Positions 46,301-56,478 of a stretch of DNA of 64,000 nucleotides are shown piece after piece. The DNA comes from Sebastes aleutianus. Lineage: Eukaryota > Chordata > Actinopteri > Perciformes > Sebastidae. The DNA lies in assembly GCA_916700875.1 (NCBI GenBank), contig CAKAKS010000175.1, forward strand, positions 248,001-312,000, read 5' to 3'. The notes below the pieces were generated by a model. It made no database searches. It was not told the origin of the DNA and saw only the letters and a list, made by a program, of their open reading frames with translations. The first letter of the stretch is position 1, and every line of letters begins with the position of its first letter. A program made the position numbers and the translations under genes.

Positions 46301-48805
46301 TACGTGACCTGCATCACCATCCATCAGCTCCATTGGGTGTCCTGATATCATCAGCTCTGCAGCCAGCTCCGGGTATTTAGACCAGTCAGTCTGTACCCTC
46401 TTTGTTTGTTTCTGCAGAGATGCATGGGCTTCATAGATCTGTCCCATTTCTCTAAAGATGTGCTCCAAGCCAAAAGTTGCTGACTGTAGTTTTGTTGATA
46501 TTTCATCAAGCTCAGTTTGCTTTCTTTTTAACAGATCAGATTTGTCATGCTTCTTCTTCAAAGCCAAGACTTCAGTCCACTTTTCATCATAGTTTTGGAG
46601 AATTGAAGAGAGATCGTCTGTGGAGAGGGCATCTATTAAGATCTGAGTCCATTTCAGGAAATAGACTTTGTCTGTTGATGGCAAAGATGAGAGGCTTTCA
46701 ATGAACAACTTCATCGGTTTACTGCAGGAAGCAGTGTGTTGTTTTTGTCGTATTTGGTTTAATTTCTGTTGCTTTTCACATTTCTCCTTCTCAATGTTTC
46801 CTTTCAGGTGATACAGTTCTTTGTTTATTTTGCACCACTCATGCCACAGCTGGCCTTGACAAGGGAGAAATGTATCTTTGATCTTTGAAACATCCATCCC
46901 CTGAAGCAAGTTCACTACTTTCATAGCAGCAGATTTTCCTTTTTGACAGGCTTCATCATCTTCATCCACTCTGATTCCAGAGACCTCAGCCATTGTTTCA
47001 AGTTGGAAGGATGCATGTGGTCCAGACAAAATGTTTCCAATGATTTTTTTCAGTTCTTCAGAAACATCCGAATGGCTTCTGTCCTTCAGACCCACTTTGT
47101 ATTTTCCCTCTTTGATCGGAACAGCACCACAATCATTATCAGCAATGAGAATAATGAGAGGCTTCGGAGACTTGAGAAGGGCTGAGATAACTGCAGTACT
47201 TTGTTTACCTCTTTCCAGAGTTGGTACAAGAACAACATTGACTGAAGATCTGTCAGTCAGTATGTCACGCTGTTTTTCAATCGACAGAGCATCACCATGA
47301 AGATTACAGAAGGCAATGCAGTCAGTGAAGGCATCATTGGGTTTTCCAGCAGGGCAGTACCAGGCAATCTCTGCCACACCATCCATCAGATGTCGAGACT
47401 TGGTGCTACCTGGGCAGTTTCTGTGGAAGAAGGTGTTGTGACGGTCGTTGATCAAAGAGTTCATCAGCTGAGATTTAGACAGAGATAGTGAACCCAGGCG
47501 GAGAAATGACACCATGGGTGTCTCAGCTTTGCAGATGGGCATACTCTTCATGGTGACAATGTTTGAATTGTCTTTGATTTCAGTTATCTTCCATGTTTTT
47601 CTTATTTGTCTGAATGTCCACAGAGGACAGCCAATATCCATTGTGACTGGGTCAGGAACAAGCAAAGGTAAGGCGTACTGACATTGTGATAGCTTTGTAA
47701 TCATGTTCTGCTTAAAGAAGCTGTCTGAGCAGTGAAATACTGCCATTTGAACATCCATTGGATGCACGTGAGACTGTTTTGATTGATCAAAGTCTACACT
47801 GGCGTTAAAAAGAGCTTCCAAGTCATCGTCATCTGTGTCAACAGTGTCAAACACTGGAACAGGATTTGAATGGCTCACCTCAGGACTGTCTTGTTTTACA
47901 GGAATATATCTGGCTCTGTAGTCTAACATCATCAACCTCTGAAGAAAAGTAAGAGCGAGATCTTTCTCAGATGTGTCATGGTCCTGTTTCACAGGTGGAC
48001 CTACTTTAAGAAAATCTGCTGGTGACAACTTCTGTTGATGTTTGTCTTGAAGGTGAAGTCTGCCAAGCAGTGTTTCAGCTTCTCTTTGATATTGTTTCTT
48101 CTTGTTGATCTCTTCAGAAATCTCCGCTGACTGCTGTAAATAAGTAAATAAACATGTACTGTATGTAGAAAATGATAATGTCACACAATGAGATATAAAG
48201 TAAATAGTCTTTAAGATCTTGTGAATTTGGAGTTTCTTACCTTATCCATGTTCCCATTCGTATCCATATCTAAGTTACCTGAAGGACAGCAATGAACCAG
48301 AGGGACAGATCAACCAATATGTTTTTCTAATGTTCATTGCAAGTTATTTTGAATGTTAAAAGCTATAATTAGCTCTATTTTTGACAGTTTGGGGTTATCT
48401 TACATTAAAATATTCCTTAAAATGTTACCTTTCTTCTTGGTTGCAGATGATACAGACTTGATTTCAGACTTTCCCCCTGTGCTGTCACCAGTCTTCTGTG
48501 AGTCGCACTAAGAAAACATGGGATTTTATATAACCTTTACAGTAGTTCACCTGGTTAGAGCATTTGAGATAAAGAATGTTTTCAGTAATAATTGAAAACA
48601 GCAACAAGATAAATATACCATCACTCAGTAACACACAGTGGTGCACCAATTCAATAAAGGAATACAAAAAATATAAAAGCAAGGTAAAACAATATGCTCA
48701 TTTCCAAATTTCAAATAAATATGGGTAGTTTTAGAAAACGCATGCTGTTCTATAACCATGATCCCTTTTAAACTTACCTTGATTTCAGCTGCATCCACCT
48801 CCATA
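43343..48805 (-). CDS. gvinp1: Interferon-induced very large GTPase-like protein
   Basis: Coding exons: 48805-48779 (ATG, 9 codons), 48507-48429, 48278-48241, and a giant exon 48133-43343 with no intron. All phases join, giving about 1644 aa. The giant open frame itself extends to 48184, but an acceptor (TTTACTTATTTACAG before 48133) and the in-phase upstream exons favour this model. The GTPase core has a P-loop GVQSSGKS (about 687-694), switch region RCTKGAFMQ, G3 DTEG (about 740), and HQNVTD near 813 where a T/NKxD-type G4 is expected. Long helical segments follow, and a Cys/His-rich block CWVTCPFCAAVC lies near the C-terminus. Mammalian VLIG/GVIN proteins are about 2400 aa, also mostly single-exon. 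The family is interferon-induced and cytosolic/nuclear; exact function is unclear. An alternative name is URGCP-like. Confidence 0.88.
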
Positions 48806-48813
48806 TCTTCTAC

Positions 48814-49489
48814 TGCAGCATAATGAAAGAAAAAAGCAGATTGCACAAGATCAAGGTTTAGAAATAACACTATTAGTTAACCATCTTACTTTCATTGTAT
48901 TTGTAATGTGTCTGTGTTAAATTCCATTAATTTCTGCAAATGATTTTACATAATATCTGTCATAATAACATAATATTTTACATAATATCACCCTCTTCAG
49001 GTCAGAAAAAGACATTGAAGTTTTACTGCAAAAAGAAAATATTAAAATAATCTAGAAATTGTGTTTGTTTAGTTTTTTTTGTCTTTTTGCACATTGGGTT
49101 GTATGACTTTATAAAGACATTTTTGGTAAGTTATGCGATGAGATTGATTTTTATGTGATTTTGGTTGTACTGTGATATTAGAGACTTGACAGTTGCAGGA
49201 TGACGCCTATAAATTGTACAGGGTCCTCATCACCTAATGAATTAATCTGACATGATTGGTAATATAAAGACACCCCAAACCATTTAGGTAAAGTTAAAAA
49301 AGATTACTTGGTTTTCATAATAGATTATGTCTCATTCAATCTTTCACATCCTGTAAGCAAACCTTGGAACCACCCTGTTCAGCAACATTGATCGCTAAAT
49401 AGGTATTTAAAAAAAAAGAAATGAATGACTGATTTTTATTTATTCAACTGGAGAATCAAGATTTGTGCATTAAAACCTATTAACCTAAA
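48814..49489. other. Upstream region of the VLIG-like gene, ending at the LTR
   Basis: The ATG exon begins at an acceptor (TTTCATTATGCTGCAG before 48813), so a 5' noncoding exon must lie further upstream, in here or beyond the retroelement. No interferon-response element of the GAAANNGAAA type was found by eye. The last five bases, CTAAA (49485-49489), would be the left target-site duplication of the LTR element. Confidence 0.45.
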
Positions 49490-49742
49490 TGTGGGACCCA
49501 CAGTAATGTTAGACATAGTGATGGACACTGGACACCCCCCATTCTCATTCTCATGTATATGTTATGTATTGTTTTATTCTCATTCTCATGTATATGTTAT
49601 GTATTGTTTTATTTTTAATCTGATATGTGTATGTGCACTAGCAACTAATATTCTGGTAGGATTATCTGTGGTTATAAAGAGTAAAAGTCATACAGGCACT
49701 TCGGGCAGCTAAGGGGTCCTTGGGTGAGATGCAGGAGCGCGA

Positions 49743-49815
49743 ATGCGTCATTCAGCAGACGTATCGGCAGTATGTAGCCGCGCAATGCTAATGTGCTGTG
49801 TTTCTGTGTTTCCAG
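49743..49815 (+). repeat. 73-bp direct repeat in LTR, copy a
   Basis: Identical to 50129-50201. It ends TTTCTGTGTTTCCAG and is followed at once by GTGAGC, a good 5' splice-site match. Confidence 0.95.
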
Positions 49816-50128
49816 GTGAGCTAAAGTAGTTAAAAGATGTATAAAAGTAGCGACACAGATGTATAAAGAATGTGTATGAATAAGGGACCAGCGGTAATGT
49901 AAACATGAGGTTTATAACGGAGTGTTGCAAGCTGTGAGAAGTATGTTGTGTGTAAAAGTGTTAGCCGTTTGCTAATGAGGACATTTATAGTGTAACCAAC
50001 AGGGGCCTGCTAGGATATGAGTTGTGAGTGTACAGAACGTGGTCAGTGTGAATGTGTTTTGAAGATTATACAGGAAGCAGACATGTTATGTTTATTGTGT
50101 GTTCATAGCCAATGTGAATGTTTATGGT

Positions 50129-50201
50129 ATGCGTCATTCAGCAGACGTATCGGCAGTATGTAGCCGCGCAATGCTAATGTGCTGTGTTTCTGTGTTTCCA
50201 G
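50129..50201 (+). repeat. 73-bp direct repeat in LTR, copy b
   Basis: The same 73 bp. Its TTTCTGTGTTTCCAG end is a good 3' splice-site match before AGAAGAAG. Splicing from 49815 to 50202 would remove 386 nt of leader. Confidence 0.95.
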
Positions 50202-50274
50202 AGAAGAAGTAAAGATTTATTTTAAACTCATGCACGCCTGGAAGTCACTTTGTGTCCAAGTGTGCAACAAATAT

Positions 50275-50292
50275 TGGAGGCACCGCTGGGAT
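50275..50292 (+). promoter_or_regulatory. Primer binding site, tRNA-Thr, copy 1
   Basis: TGGAGGCACCGCTGGGAT, five bases after the LTR, is the reverse complement of the 3' end of vertebrate tRNA-Thr(AGT) (CCCAGCGGTGCCT plus CCA). Confidence 0.8.
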
Positions 50293-50319
50293 GATTAACG
50301 CCGTGCTCAGTGTGACAAG

Positions 50320-53300
50320 ATGGACGGGGATTGCCTTTCACTGACGACGTCGGGAGCGCGCATCGTCGGGGGCGTGGCTACATCAAACACAATGGATCTG
50401 GAGGAGCTGGCAGAGACCGTGTCTCAGAGACTATGGCTTTTGCAGCTGGATCAGCTCAAAGAGGTGTGTGATGCAGCTAAAATCCCAAGAGGAAATGTCA
50501 CAACAAGGCGAGCATTAATCAGACAAATAACAGAATCCATGGACGATGTGATTAATGATGAAGAGGAGGATGTTGCAAGGCATCATCTGAGAAAATTACT
50601 GAAATTAATTGAGCAAATAATAGAAAAGACTGGAAAAGCTCATAGTGAAGAAAACACAGAGAGCACAGCACAAGATAGCCAAAAAACGGCTGAAGAAATG
50701 AGTTTAGAGGAGAAATACTCACAGCTCCAGCTAAACAGTCAAGCTCTGCAGGATGAAGTTAGGAGGCTGAGTGAAAGAATGAACAGTGCACTTCCAAGCC
50801 AAGTTTCAGCTCCACAAAGTGTGATGCCTACAGCTGTGAACAGGCTTCCAGAAGTGACAATAAGGAGAGAATTCAAGATCTGTGGTCAGATAGGGGAAAA
50901 GGGACAGAAGGACAGACTGTCATACACGAACCTGATGCATCAGATGGACAAAGGACTGAGTAAAGGACACGGTGAAGCTGAAGTCATGGAAGCTGTGGTC
51001 AAGTCAATCAGTCCAGGTTTGAGTCTTCGTGATATGCTTGAGATAAAAAGTGACCTTACCCTCACCCAGTTAAAGGCCATATTAAAGGGGCACTTCAAAG
51101 AAGACAGTTCTACAGATCTATATCACAGACTAGTAAATATAACACAAGACACTCGTGAGTCTCCTCAAAACTTCCTCTTTAGAGCAATTGAGTTAAAGGA
51201 AAGGCTGTTACTTGCTTCAAGAGAAGTAGAGCCAGATGAACAGTACAGCTCCGAGCTCATCCAGAAGAAATTCTTGAGATCAGTTAGTACTGGGCTGTTA
51301 AGTGACCATATCAAGTTTCAACTTAAACCTTATCTCGATGATCAGAGGGTGACAGATGAAATACTCATCGACAGGATGAATGAAGCTGCTAGTGTTGAAT
51401 CAGAAAGACAATCCAAGCAAAGGAAGAACACGAGCAGCAAAGTCACTAAGGTAAATGAACTACAGACAGAAAGGCAGATCAGTCAGCAGAGTCAGTGTGC
51501 AGCTGAAGCCAGAGCGGGGGTTCAAGAGCAGGAAGCTGAAGTGGTGAAGTCCAAGAGCCGAAAAACACCTGTTAGTCCCAGTTCAAGAGACTCAGAGCTT
51601 TATGAAACAGTCAGGCTGCTGAGAGAAGAAATGGCCGAAATAAGGAAAAGCCTAGCTAACCCTCAAGTGCCCACACGCCAAATAAAAATGGGTGTTAGGA
51701 GAGGATGTAAAGCATGTCAGGGGCAGGGAACAGGTGACCAGTGTGAACACTGTTTCAAGTGTGGAAAGTCAGGGCACTTTTCAAGAGGCTGCAGAGGACA
51801 AAGGAGGCAGGAAGGAACACCTGATGGCATGAAGGTGACAATCCAGACGGTCACACCCCCAACATCATTAGCTCCAAGCCACACTGAACCCGATGACAAG
51901 GTACATGAGCTTCTTTGTGATCGAATCAGGCAGCTGGAGGCGGAGTTAGCGGAAAGTGGGAAGGCTGAACAGACTGTGGGTGCTACCTATGCCAGCCATC
52001 TGTCATTGAGTCGCCAGGCCAAGTTGAGAGCCCTCATCGGAAAGAAGTGCATGGTGGATTGTTTCTTTGATGGAGTAGCGACACAAGCACTGTGGGATAC
52101 GGGTTCGCAGGTCACGATTATCAACGAAAGTTGGAGAAAGTCACACCTTCCACACGTCCGGGTACGGAGCACAGATGAACTCCTGGGTGAGGACGAGACC
52201 CTCATTGGCAAAGCAGCAAACCAGACACCCATACCCTTTGCAGGCTGGGTTGAACTGAAGTTCAAGCTGGGTTCAAATGGAGCCCCACAGCCAGAGCTAC
52301 TTGTGCCAGTGCTCATCTCTAATGAGCCAGGAGTAGCAGAGCCACCGATCATCGGCTACAATGTGATAGAGCATCTGGTGATGAATGGAATGGAGCAGCA
52401 TCCAGAGGTTACACCTGTGGTGGTAAGAGAAGCTTTCTCCATTGACTGTAAAAAAGCAAATGTGTTGATCCAGATAGTGAGGAGCTGTGACCAGAACGAC
52501 AAGGAGGGCGTGGTGAAAGTTGGAAGACTCAAGACAGTGATTCCGGCAGGCCAGACCAGGGAGGTTAAATGCAGTGTGAGAACAGGTCCCCTTTGCACAA
52601 AACAGGAAGTCCTTTTTGAACCAGAGGAGGTTCCAAAGTGGCCAGAGGGGGTAAACATTACTGAAACAGTCATCTGCCTGCAGAAGGGAAATTGGTCTAA
52701 GGTGGCTATCCCTGTCACAAATAACAGCGACCATGACATCACCCTCACCCCTCGCACAGTGCTGGGACAGCTACAGCAAGTCAAGGCTATTTACCCAGTC
52801 GATGTGAGACCAGCCTGTGCTAGTGAAACCACAGTCAAAACAGCCACTGCAAGTGAAAACACAGCCAGCACAGCAAGTGAAAGCACAGCCAACGCTCCTG
52901 AAAATCATCACCAAAATAAACACGAACAGCTGGACACTGGCAAACATGATTCATGGGACCCACCAGTGTCAGTTGATCATCTGACTCCAGATCAGCAGCA
53001 AAAGGTGAGACAGATGCTACGAGAAGAGTGTGTTGCATTTTCAAAGGACGAGAATGATGTGGGATGCATTCCATCTCTTCAGTTAAAAATCAGACTGAGT
53101 GACACAACCCCGGTAAGGCGCACCTACATCTCAGTACCCAAACCGCTCCACAAGGAGGTGAAGGAGTATTTGGAGGACCTGCTGAACAGAGGATGGATTT
53201 GTAAATCCCGGTCCCCATACTCATCACCAATCGTGTGTGTGCGTAAGAAGGATGGGAGCTTACGTCTGTGCGTGGATTATCGTGAGTTGAACCAAAAATC

Positions 53301-56300
53301 CATTCCAGACCGTCACCCCATCCCCCGGGTACAAGATATGCTGAACAGCCTGAGTGGGAGTGCATGGTTCTCGGTACTGGACCAGGGCAAGGCGTACCAT
53401 CAGGGATTCCTTGAGGAGAGTAGCAGACCACTCACAGCCTTTATAACACCTTGGGGTTTATACGAGTGGGTAAGGATCCCCTTCGGCCTGTCCTCGGCTC
53501 CAGCAGAGTTCCAGCGCAGCATGGAGGAGTGCCTCGCTGGTTTGAGAGATGAAACATCTCAGCCGTATTTGGACGACAATCTGGTCCACAGTAAGTCATT
53601 TGAGGATCACCTGCGTGACCTGAGAGAGGTGTTACGTCGCTACCAAGCACATGGAGTAAAACTGACAGCTAAAAAGTGTGAAGTGTTTAAGGACAGAGTG
53701 AAATTTCTGGGAAAGATTGTATCCAAAGACGGCTACTGCATGGATCCTGCTGAGCTAGCGCCAGTCCAAGCGCTGAAAGACCGCAAACCGGAGACTGTGG
53801 GAGACCTGCGGAAAATGCTAGGGTTCTTATCCTACTACCGTCCATACATCCCAAACTTTTCACGCATTGCCAAGCCACTATACAGTCTGTTAGCCACGGA
53901 TAAGACAGGCAGCAAGGTCCAAGGATCAAGTGCAAGTAGGAGCAGGGGGAAACGCAAGCAGTCAGACGTGCGGCCCTCAAGCCAGCCGATCACCTGGACA
54001 GAACAACACCAGGAAGTTCTTTGCCAGCTTATAGAGTACCTGCTGAGTCCACCGATCCTAGGTTACCCCGACTTTGAGAAGCCGTTTGTGTTACATTGTG
54101 ACGCTTCTCAGGAGGGGCTTGGTGCAGTACTGTACCAGAGACAACAAGGCAAGCTGGTCGTCATCGGTTATGGGTCGAGAACACTAACTGCTCCAGAAGC
54201 AAACTACCACCTCCATTCTGGGAAGTTAGAGTTTTTAGCAATGAAGTGGGCAATCTGTGAAAGATTTCGGGAGTACCTGTATTATGCACCCTCATTCATT
54301 GTCTATACCGACAACAACCCTTTAACCTACGTACTGACCACAGCGAAGCTGAACGCCACAACACACCGGTGGATTGCTGAGTTAGCGGACTTTAAGTTCT
54401 CAATTAAGTACCGGCCTGGGAAAGCTAATGGAGACGCTGATGGTTTGTCGAGAATGCCATTAGACATGGAGCAGTACATCCACACATGTTCACAGGAAAT
54501 GGAGCCAGAGGTGATAACAACTGTCACACAGGCACTCAAGCTTGACTCCCACGAACATGAGCCCTGGATGTGTCCAGTTACCATCGCTGCAGCATGTACT
54601 GATGTAGAGCATGAACGAGTAGCATCCCCAGTGGCAGAAATCTCCACAGAGAACCTAAAGAAAGCACAAGAGGATGATCCAGTCATTGGCAAGGTCCGAG
54701 AGTATGTCGTCACAGGACAGTGGCCTCATCTGAGAGGAAGAGACCGGCGAGATGACACTTCTGTTCTTGTAAGGGAGAGGAAAAAACTGTATGTCAACGA
54801 AGAAGGTATCCTATACAGAAAGTCAGCAGCTCGAGCACAGCTAGTGTTACCTACAGCATTCCATCCGCTGATCTACAGGGAGCTACATGAAGAAATGGGA
54901 CACCTAGGAGTGGAGCGGACACTCAGCTTGATCCGTGATCGATTCTATTGGCCTCATATGCAGAGAGACGTGGACCATTATGTGACCAAGGTGTGTAGCT
55001 GCCTGAAACGGAAGCGGCCGAACAAGCCAACTCGAGCACCGCTGGTTAATGTGGTGACCACATACCCTTTCGAAATGGTCTCAATCGACTACCTGCATCT
55101 GGAAAGCTGTAAAGGAGGATACGAGTACATCCTGGTCGTGATAGATCATTTTACACGCTTTGCCCAGGCATACGCATGCACCAACAAGTCAGCAAAAACC
55201 GCAGCTGAGAAGATTTTTGGAGACTTTGTGCTCAAGTTTGGATTTCCTGCGAAGCTGCATCATGATCAGGGCAGGGAGTTTGAGAATAAGCTGTTTTCCA
55301 AGCTGGAAGAATACTGTGGTATCCAAGGTTCACACACAACACCTTACCACCCAGCTGGAAACGGTCAGACCGAGAGATTCAATCGAACACTTCTTTCCAT
55401 GCTTAGAAACCTGACAGAGGAAGCCAAGTCAGATTGGAAGAGCTCCTTAGCCAAAGTCGTGCATGCGTATAACTGTACGCGAAGTGAAGCAACAGGATAT
55501 GCCCCGTACTACTTCCTCTATGGTAGAAATCCCCGGCTACCTGTCGACATCATGTTTGGCCTGACGCCAAGTGATCAGAGCTCTTCTCACAGCGAATATG
55601 CAAGTAAGTGGAGAGGGCGGATGCAAGAGGCATACAAGCTGGCATCAAAGACAGTTCAGAAGGAGCAAAACAGATCAAAGAAGCAGTATGACAGGAAGGC
55701 GTATGGAGTGGAACTACAGCCAGGGTGTAGAGTGTTAGTGCGGAACTTCAGGGACAGAGGGGGACCTGGCAAGCTCAGATCTTACTGGGAGGAGCAAGTC
55801 CACATTGTAACTGAGAGGAAGCACAAGGACAGTCCTGTCTACGTCGTGCAACCTGAAAGAGGCCCAGGAAAGACAAGAGTCCTGCACAGGAACCTGTTAC
55901 TGCCCTGCGACTTTCTGCCTGTGGAAGAAGATAAGCAGGAGAAAAAGAAAAGGGACAAGAGAAAGCTGAACACAAATGAGAGGAGTAAAAGGCAAGCAAC
56001 GCAGACAGAGAGAGACCTCGACAGTGGTTCAGAGGATGAAAGTAACTGGAGATTCATCACCACACGACCAGCAGAGCCATTCAAACAGGTCAGAAGCCAG
56101 CTGAGAGTGGAAGCAGAGGAATTCCAGCCACCACCAGCTGACAGGGAATTGGAGCAAGGCCGTGAGGAAGATGAGTGTCCAGAGGAGAGTGTTGAAGACA
56201 GGATGGAACCAGATGTGGAGGATGGAGAAACGGCGGAGGCTGAGCAAGAAACGTCCTCTGAGGAAGCAGATGAGATGGACTCTGAGCAGGTGTCATCATC

Positions 56301-56478
56301 TGATGAAGCAGATGAGATGGACTCTGAGCAGGTGTCAGCATCTGATGAAGCAGACGAGAGGGGCCCTGAGCCGCAGTCATCTTCCACGAGAAAGTATCCT
56401 TTTCGACAAAGAAACCCACCCAAAACACTTACATACAACACATTAGGTCAACCATCAGTCACACACGGACATAAGTGA
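50320..56478 (+). CDS. Ty3/Gypsy gag-pol polyprotein, copy 1, intact
   Basis: One uninterrupted 2052-codon frame from the first ATG after the PBS; a second in-frame ATG is at 50392. The order is the Ty3/Gypsy order. Gag has a zinc knuckle CFKCGKSGHFSRGC (478-491) preceded by extra CxxC cysteines. Protease has LWDTGSQVTII (Asp593). Reverse transcriptase has FGLSSAPAEFQ and YLDD (1083-1086). RNase H has HCDASQEGLGAVLY (Asp1261) and TDNN (1330-1333). Integrase has an HH region (His1523, His1528) with a CSC cysteine pair, then the DDE triad Asp1590, Asp1649, Glu1685. A GPY/F-like region and an acidic tail with 14-residue repeats end the protein. Gag and pol are fused with no frameshift or stop. 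No envelope gene is present. All visible catalytic residues are intact, so the copy looks young. Confidence 0.95.
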   Translation: MDGDCLSLTTSGARIVGGVATSNTMDLEELAETVSQRLWLLQLDQLKEVCDAAKIPRGNVTTRRALIRQITESMDDVINDEEEDVARHHLRKLLKLIEQIIEKTGKAHSEENTESTAQDSQKTAEEMSLEEKYSQLQLNSQALQDEVRRLSERMNSALPSQVSAPQSVMPTAVNRLPEVTIRREFKICGQIGEKGQKDRLSYTNLMHQMDKGLSKGHGEAEVMEAVVKSISPGLSLRDMLEIKSDLTLTQLKAILKGHFKEDSSTDLYHRLVNITQDTRESPQNFLFRAIELKERLLLASREVEPDEQYSSELIQKKFLRSVSTGLLSDHIKFQLKPYLDDQRVTDEILIDRMNEAASVESERQSKQRKNTSSKVTKVNELQTERQISQQSQCAAEARAGVQEQEAEVVKSKSRKTPVSPSSRDSELYETVRLLREEMAEIRKSLANPQVPTRQIKMGVRRGCKACQGQGTGDQCEHCFKCGKSGHFSRGCRGQRRQEGTPDGMKVTIQTVTPPTSLAPSHTEPDDKVHELLCDRIRQLEAELAESGKAEQTVGATYASHLSLSRQAKLRALIGKKCMVDCFFDGVATQALWDTGSQVTIINESWRKSHLPHVRVRSTDELLGEDETLIGKAANQTPIPFAGWVELKFKLGSNGAPQPELLVPVLISNEPGVAEPPIIGYNVIEHLVMNGMEQHPEVTPVVVREAFSIDCKKANVLIQIVRSCDQNDKEGVVKVGRLKTVIPAGQTREVKCSVRTGPLCTKQEVLFEPEEVPKWPEGVNITETVICLQKGNWSKVAIPVTNNSDHDITLTPRTVLGQLQQVKAIYPVDVRPACASETTVKTATASENTASTASESTANAPENHHQNKHEQLDTGKHDSWDPPVSVDHLTPDQQQKVRQMLREECVAFSKDENDVGCIPSLQLKIRLSDTTPVRRTYISVPKPLHKEVKEYLEDLLNRGWICKSRSPYSSPIVCVRKKDGSLRLCVDYRELNQKSIPDRHPIPRVQDMLNSLSGSAWFSVLDQGKAYHQGFLEESSRPLTAFITPWGLYEWVRIPFGLSSAPAEFQRSMEECLAGLRDETSQPYLDDNLVHSKSFEDHLRDLREVLRRYQAHGVKLTAKKCEVFKDRVKFLGKIVSKDGYCMDPAELAPVQALKDRKPETVGDLRKMLGFLSYYRPYIPNFSRIAKPLYSLLATDKTGSKVQGSSASRSRGKRKQSDVRPSSQPITWTEQHQEVLCQLIEYLLSPPILGYPDFEKPFVLHCDASQEGLGAVLYQRQQGKLVVIGYGSRTLTAPEANYHLHSGKLEFLAMKWAICERFREYLYYAPSFIVYTDNNPLTYVLTTAKLNATTHRWIAELADFKFSIKYRPGKANGDADGLSRMPLDMEQYIHTCSQEMEPEVITTVTQALKLDSHEHEPWMCPVTIAAACTDVEHERVASPVAEISTENLKKAQEDDPVIGKVREYVVTGQWPHLRGRDRRDDTSVLVRERKKLYVNEEGILYRKSAARAQLVLPTAFHPLIYRELHEEMGHLGVERTLSLIRDRFYWPHMQRDVDHYVTKVCSCLKRKRPNKPTRAPLVNVVTTYPFEMVSIDYLHLESCKGGYEYILVVIDHFTRFAQAYACTNKSAKTAAEKIFGDFVLKFGFPAKLHHDQGREFENKLFSKLEEYCGIQGSHTTPYHPAGNGQTERFNRTLLSMLRNLTEEAKSDWKSSLAKVVHAYNCTRSEATGYAPYYFLYGRNPRLPVDIMFGLTPSDQSSSHSEYASKWRGRMQEAYKLASKTVQKEQNRSKKQYDRKAYGVELQPGCRVLVRNFRDRGGPGKLRSYWEEQVHIVTERKHKDSPVYVVQPERGPGKTRVLHRNLLLPCDFLPVEEDKQEKKKRDKRKLNTNERSKRQATQTERDLDSGSEDESNWRFITTRPAEPFKQVRSQLRVEAEEFQPPPADRELEQGREEDECPEESVEDRMEPDVEDGETAEAEQETSSEEADEMDSEQVSSSDEADEMDSEQVSASDEADERGPEPQSSSTRKYPFRQRNPPKTLTYNTLGQPSVTHGHK

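Larger units (their letters stand above)
49490..50269 (+). repeat. LTR 1 of the Ty3/Gypsy tandem
   Basis: 780 bp, TGTGGGACC to TGCAACA, so TG...CA ended. It contains a TATAAA (49673-49678), a 36-bp tandem duplication near 49541-49612 ('attctcattctcatgtatat' units), and a 73-bp direct repeat (49743-49815 and 50129-50201). The left border has no polypurine tract, as expected for the genomic edge. Confidence 0.92.

Noticed and set aside
43445..47488. Plus-strand frames of up to 147 codons opposite the GTPase exon
   Set aside because: They are shadows of a 4.8-kb coding exon with no motifs of their own.
48134..48184. Start codon of the GTPase gene at 48184
   Set aside because: The first 17 codons look intronic: a clear acceptor lies before 48133, and three upstream exons join in phase to an ATG at 48805.
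48814..50269. Interferon-stimulated response element upstream of the GTPase or in LTR 1
   Set aside because: Only loose A-rich or T-rich resemblance near 49030; no proper GAAANNGAAA match was seen.
51717..56441. Minus-strand frames of up to 200 codons opposite gag-pol
   Set aside because: They are shadows of the gag-pol frame, repeated identically in copy 2 because the DNA is the same.
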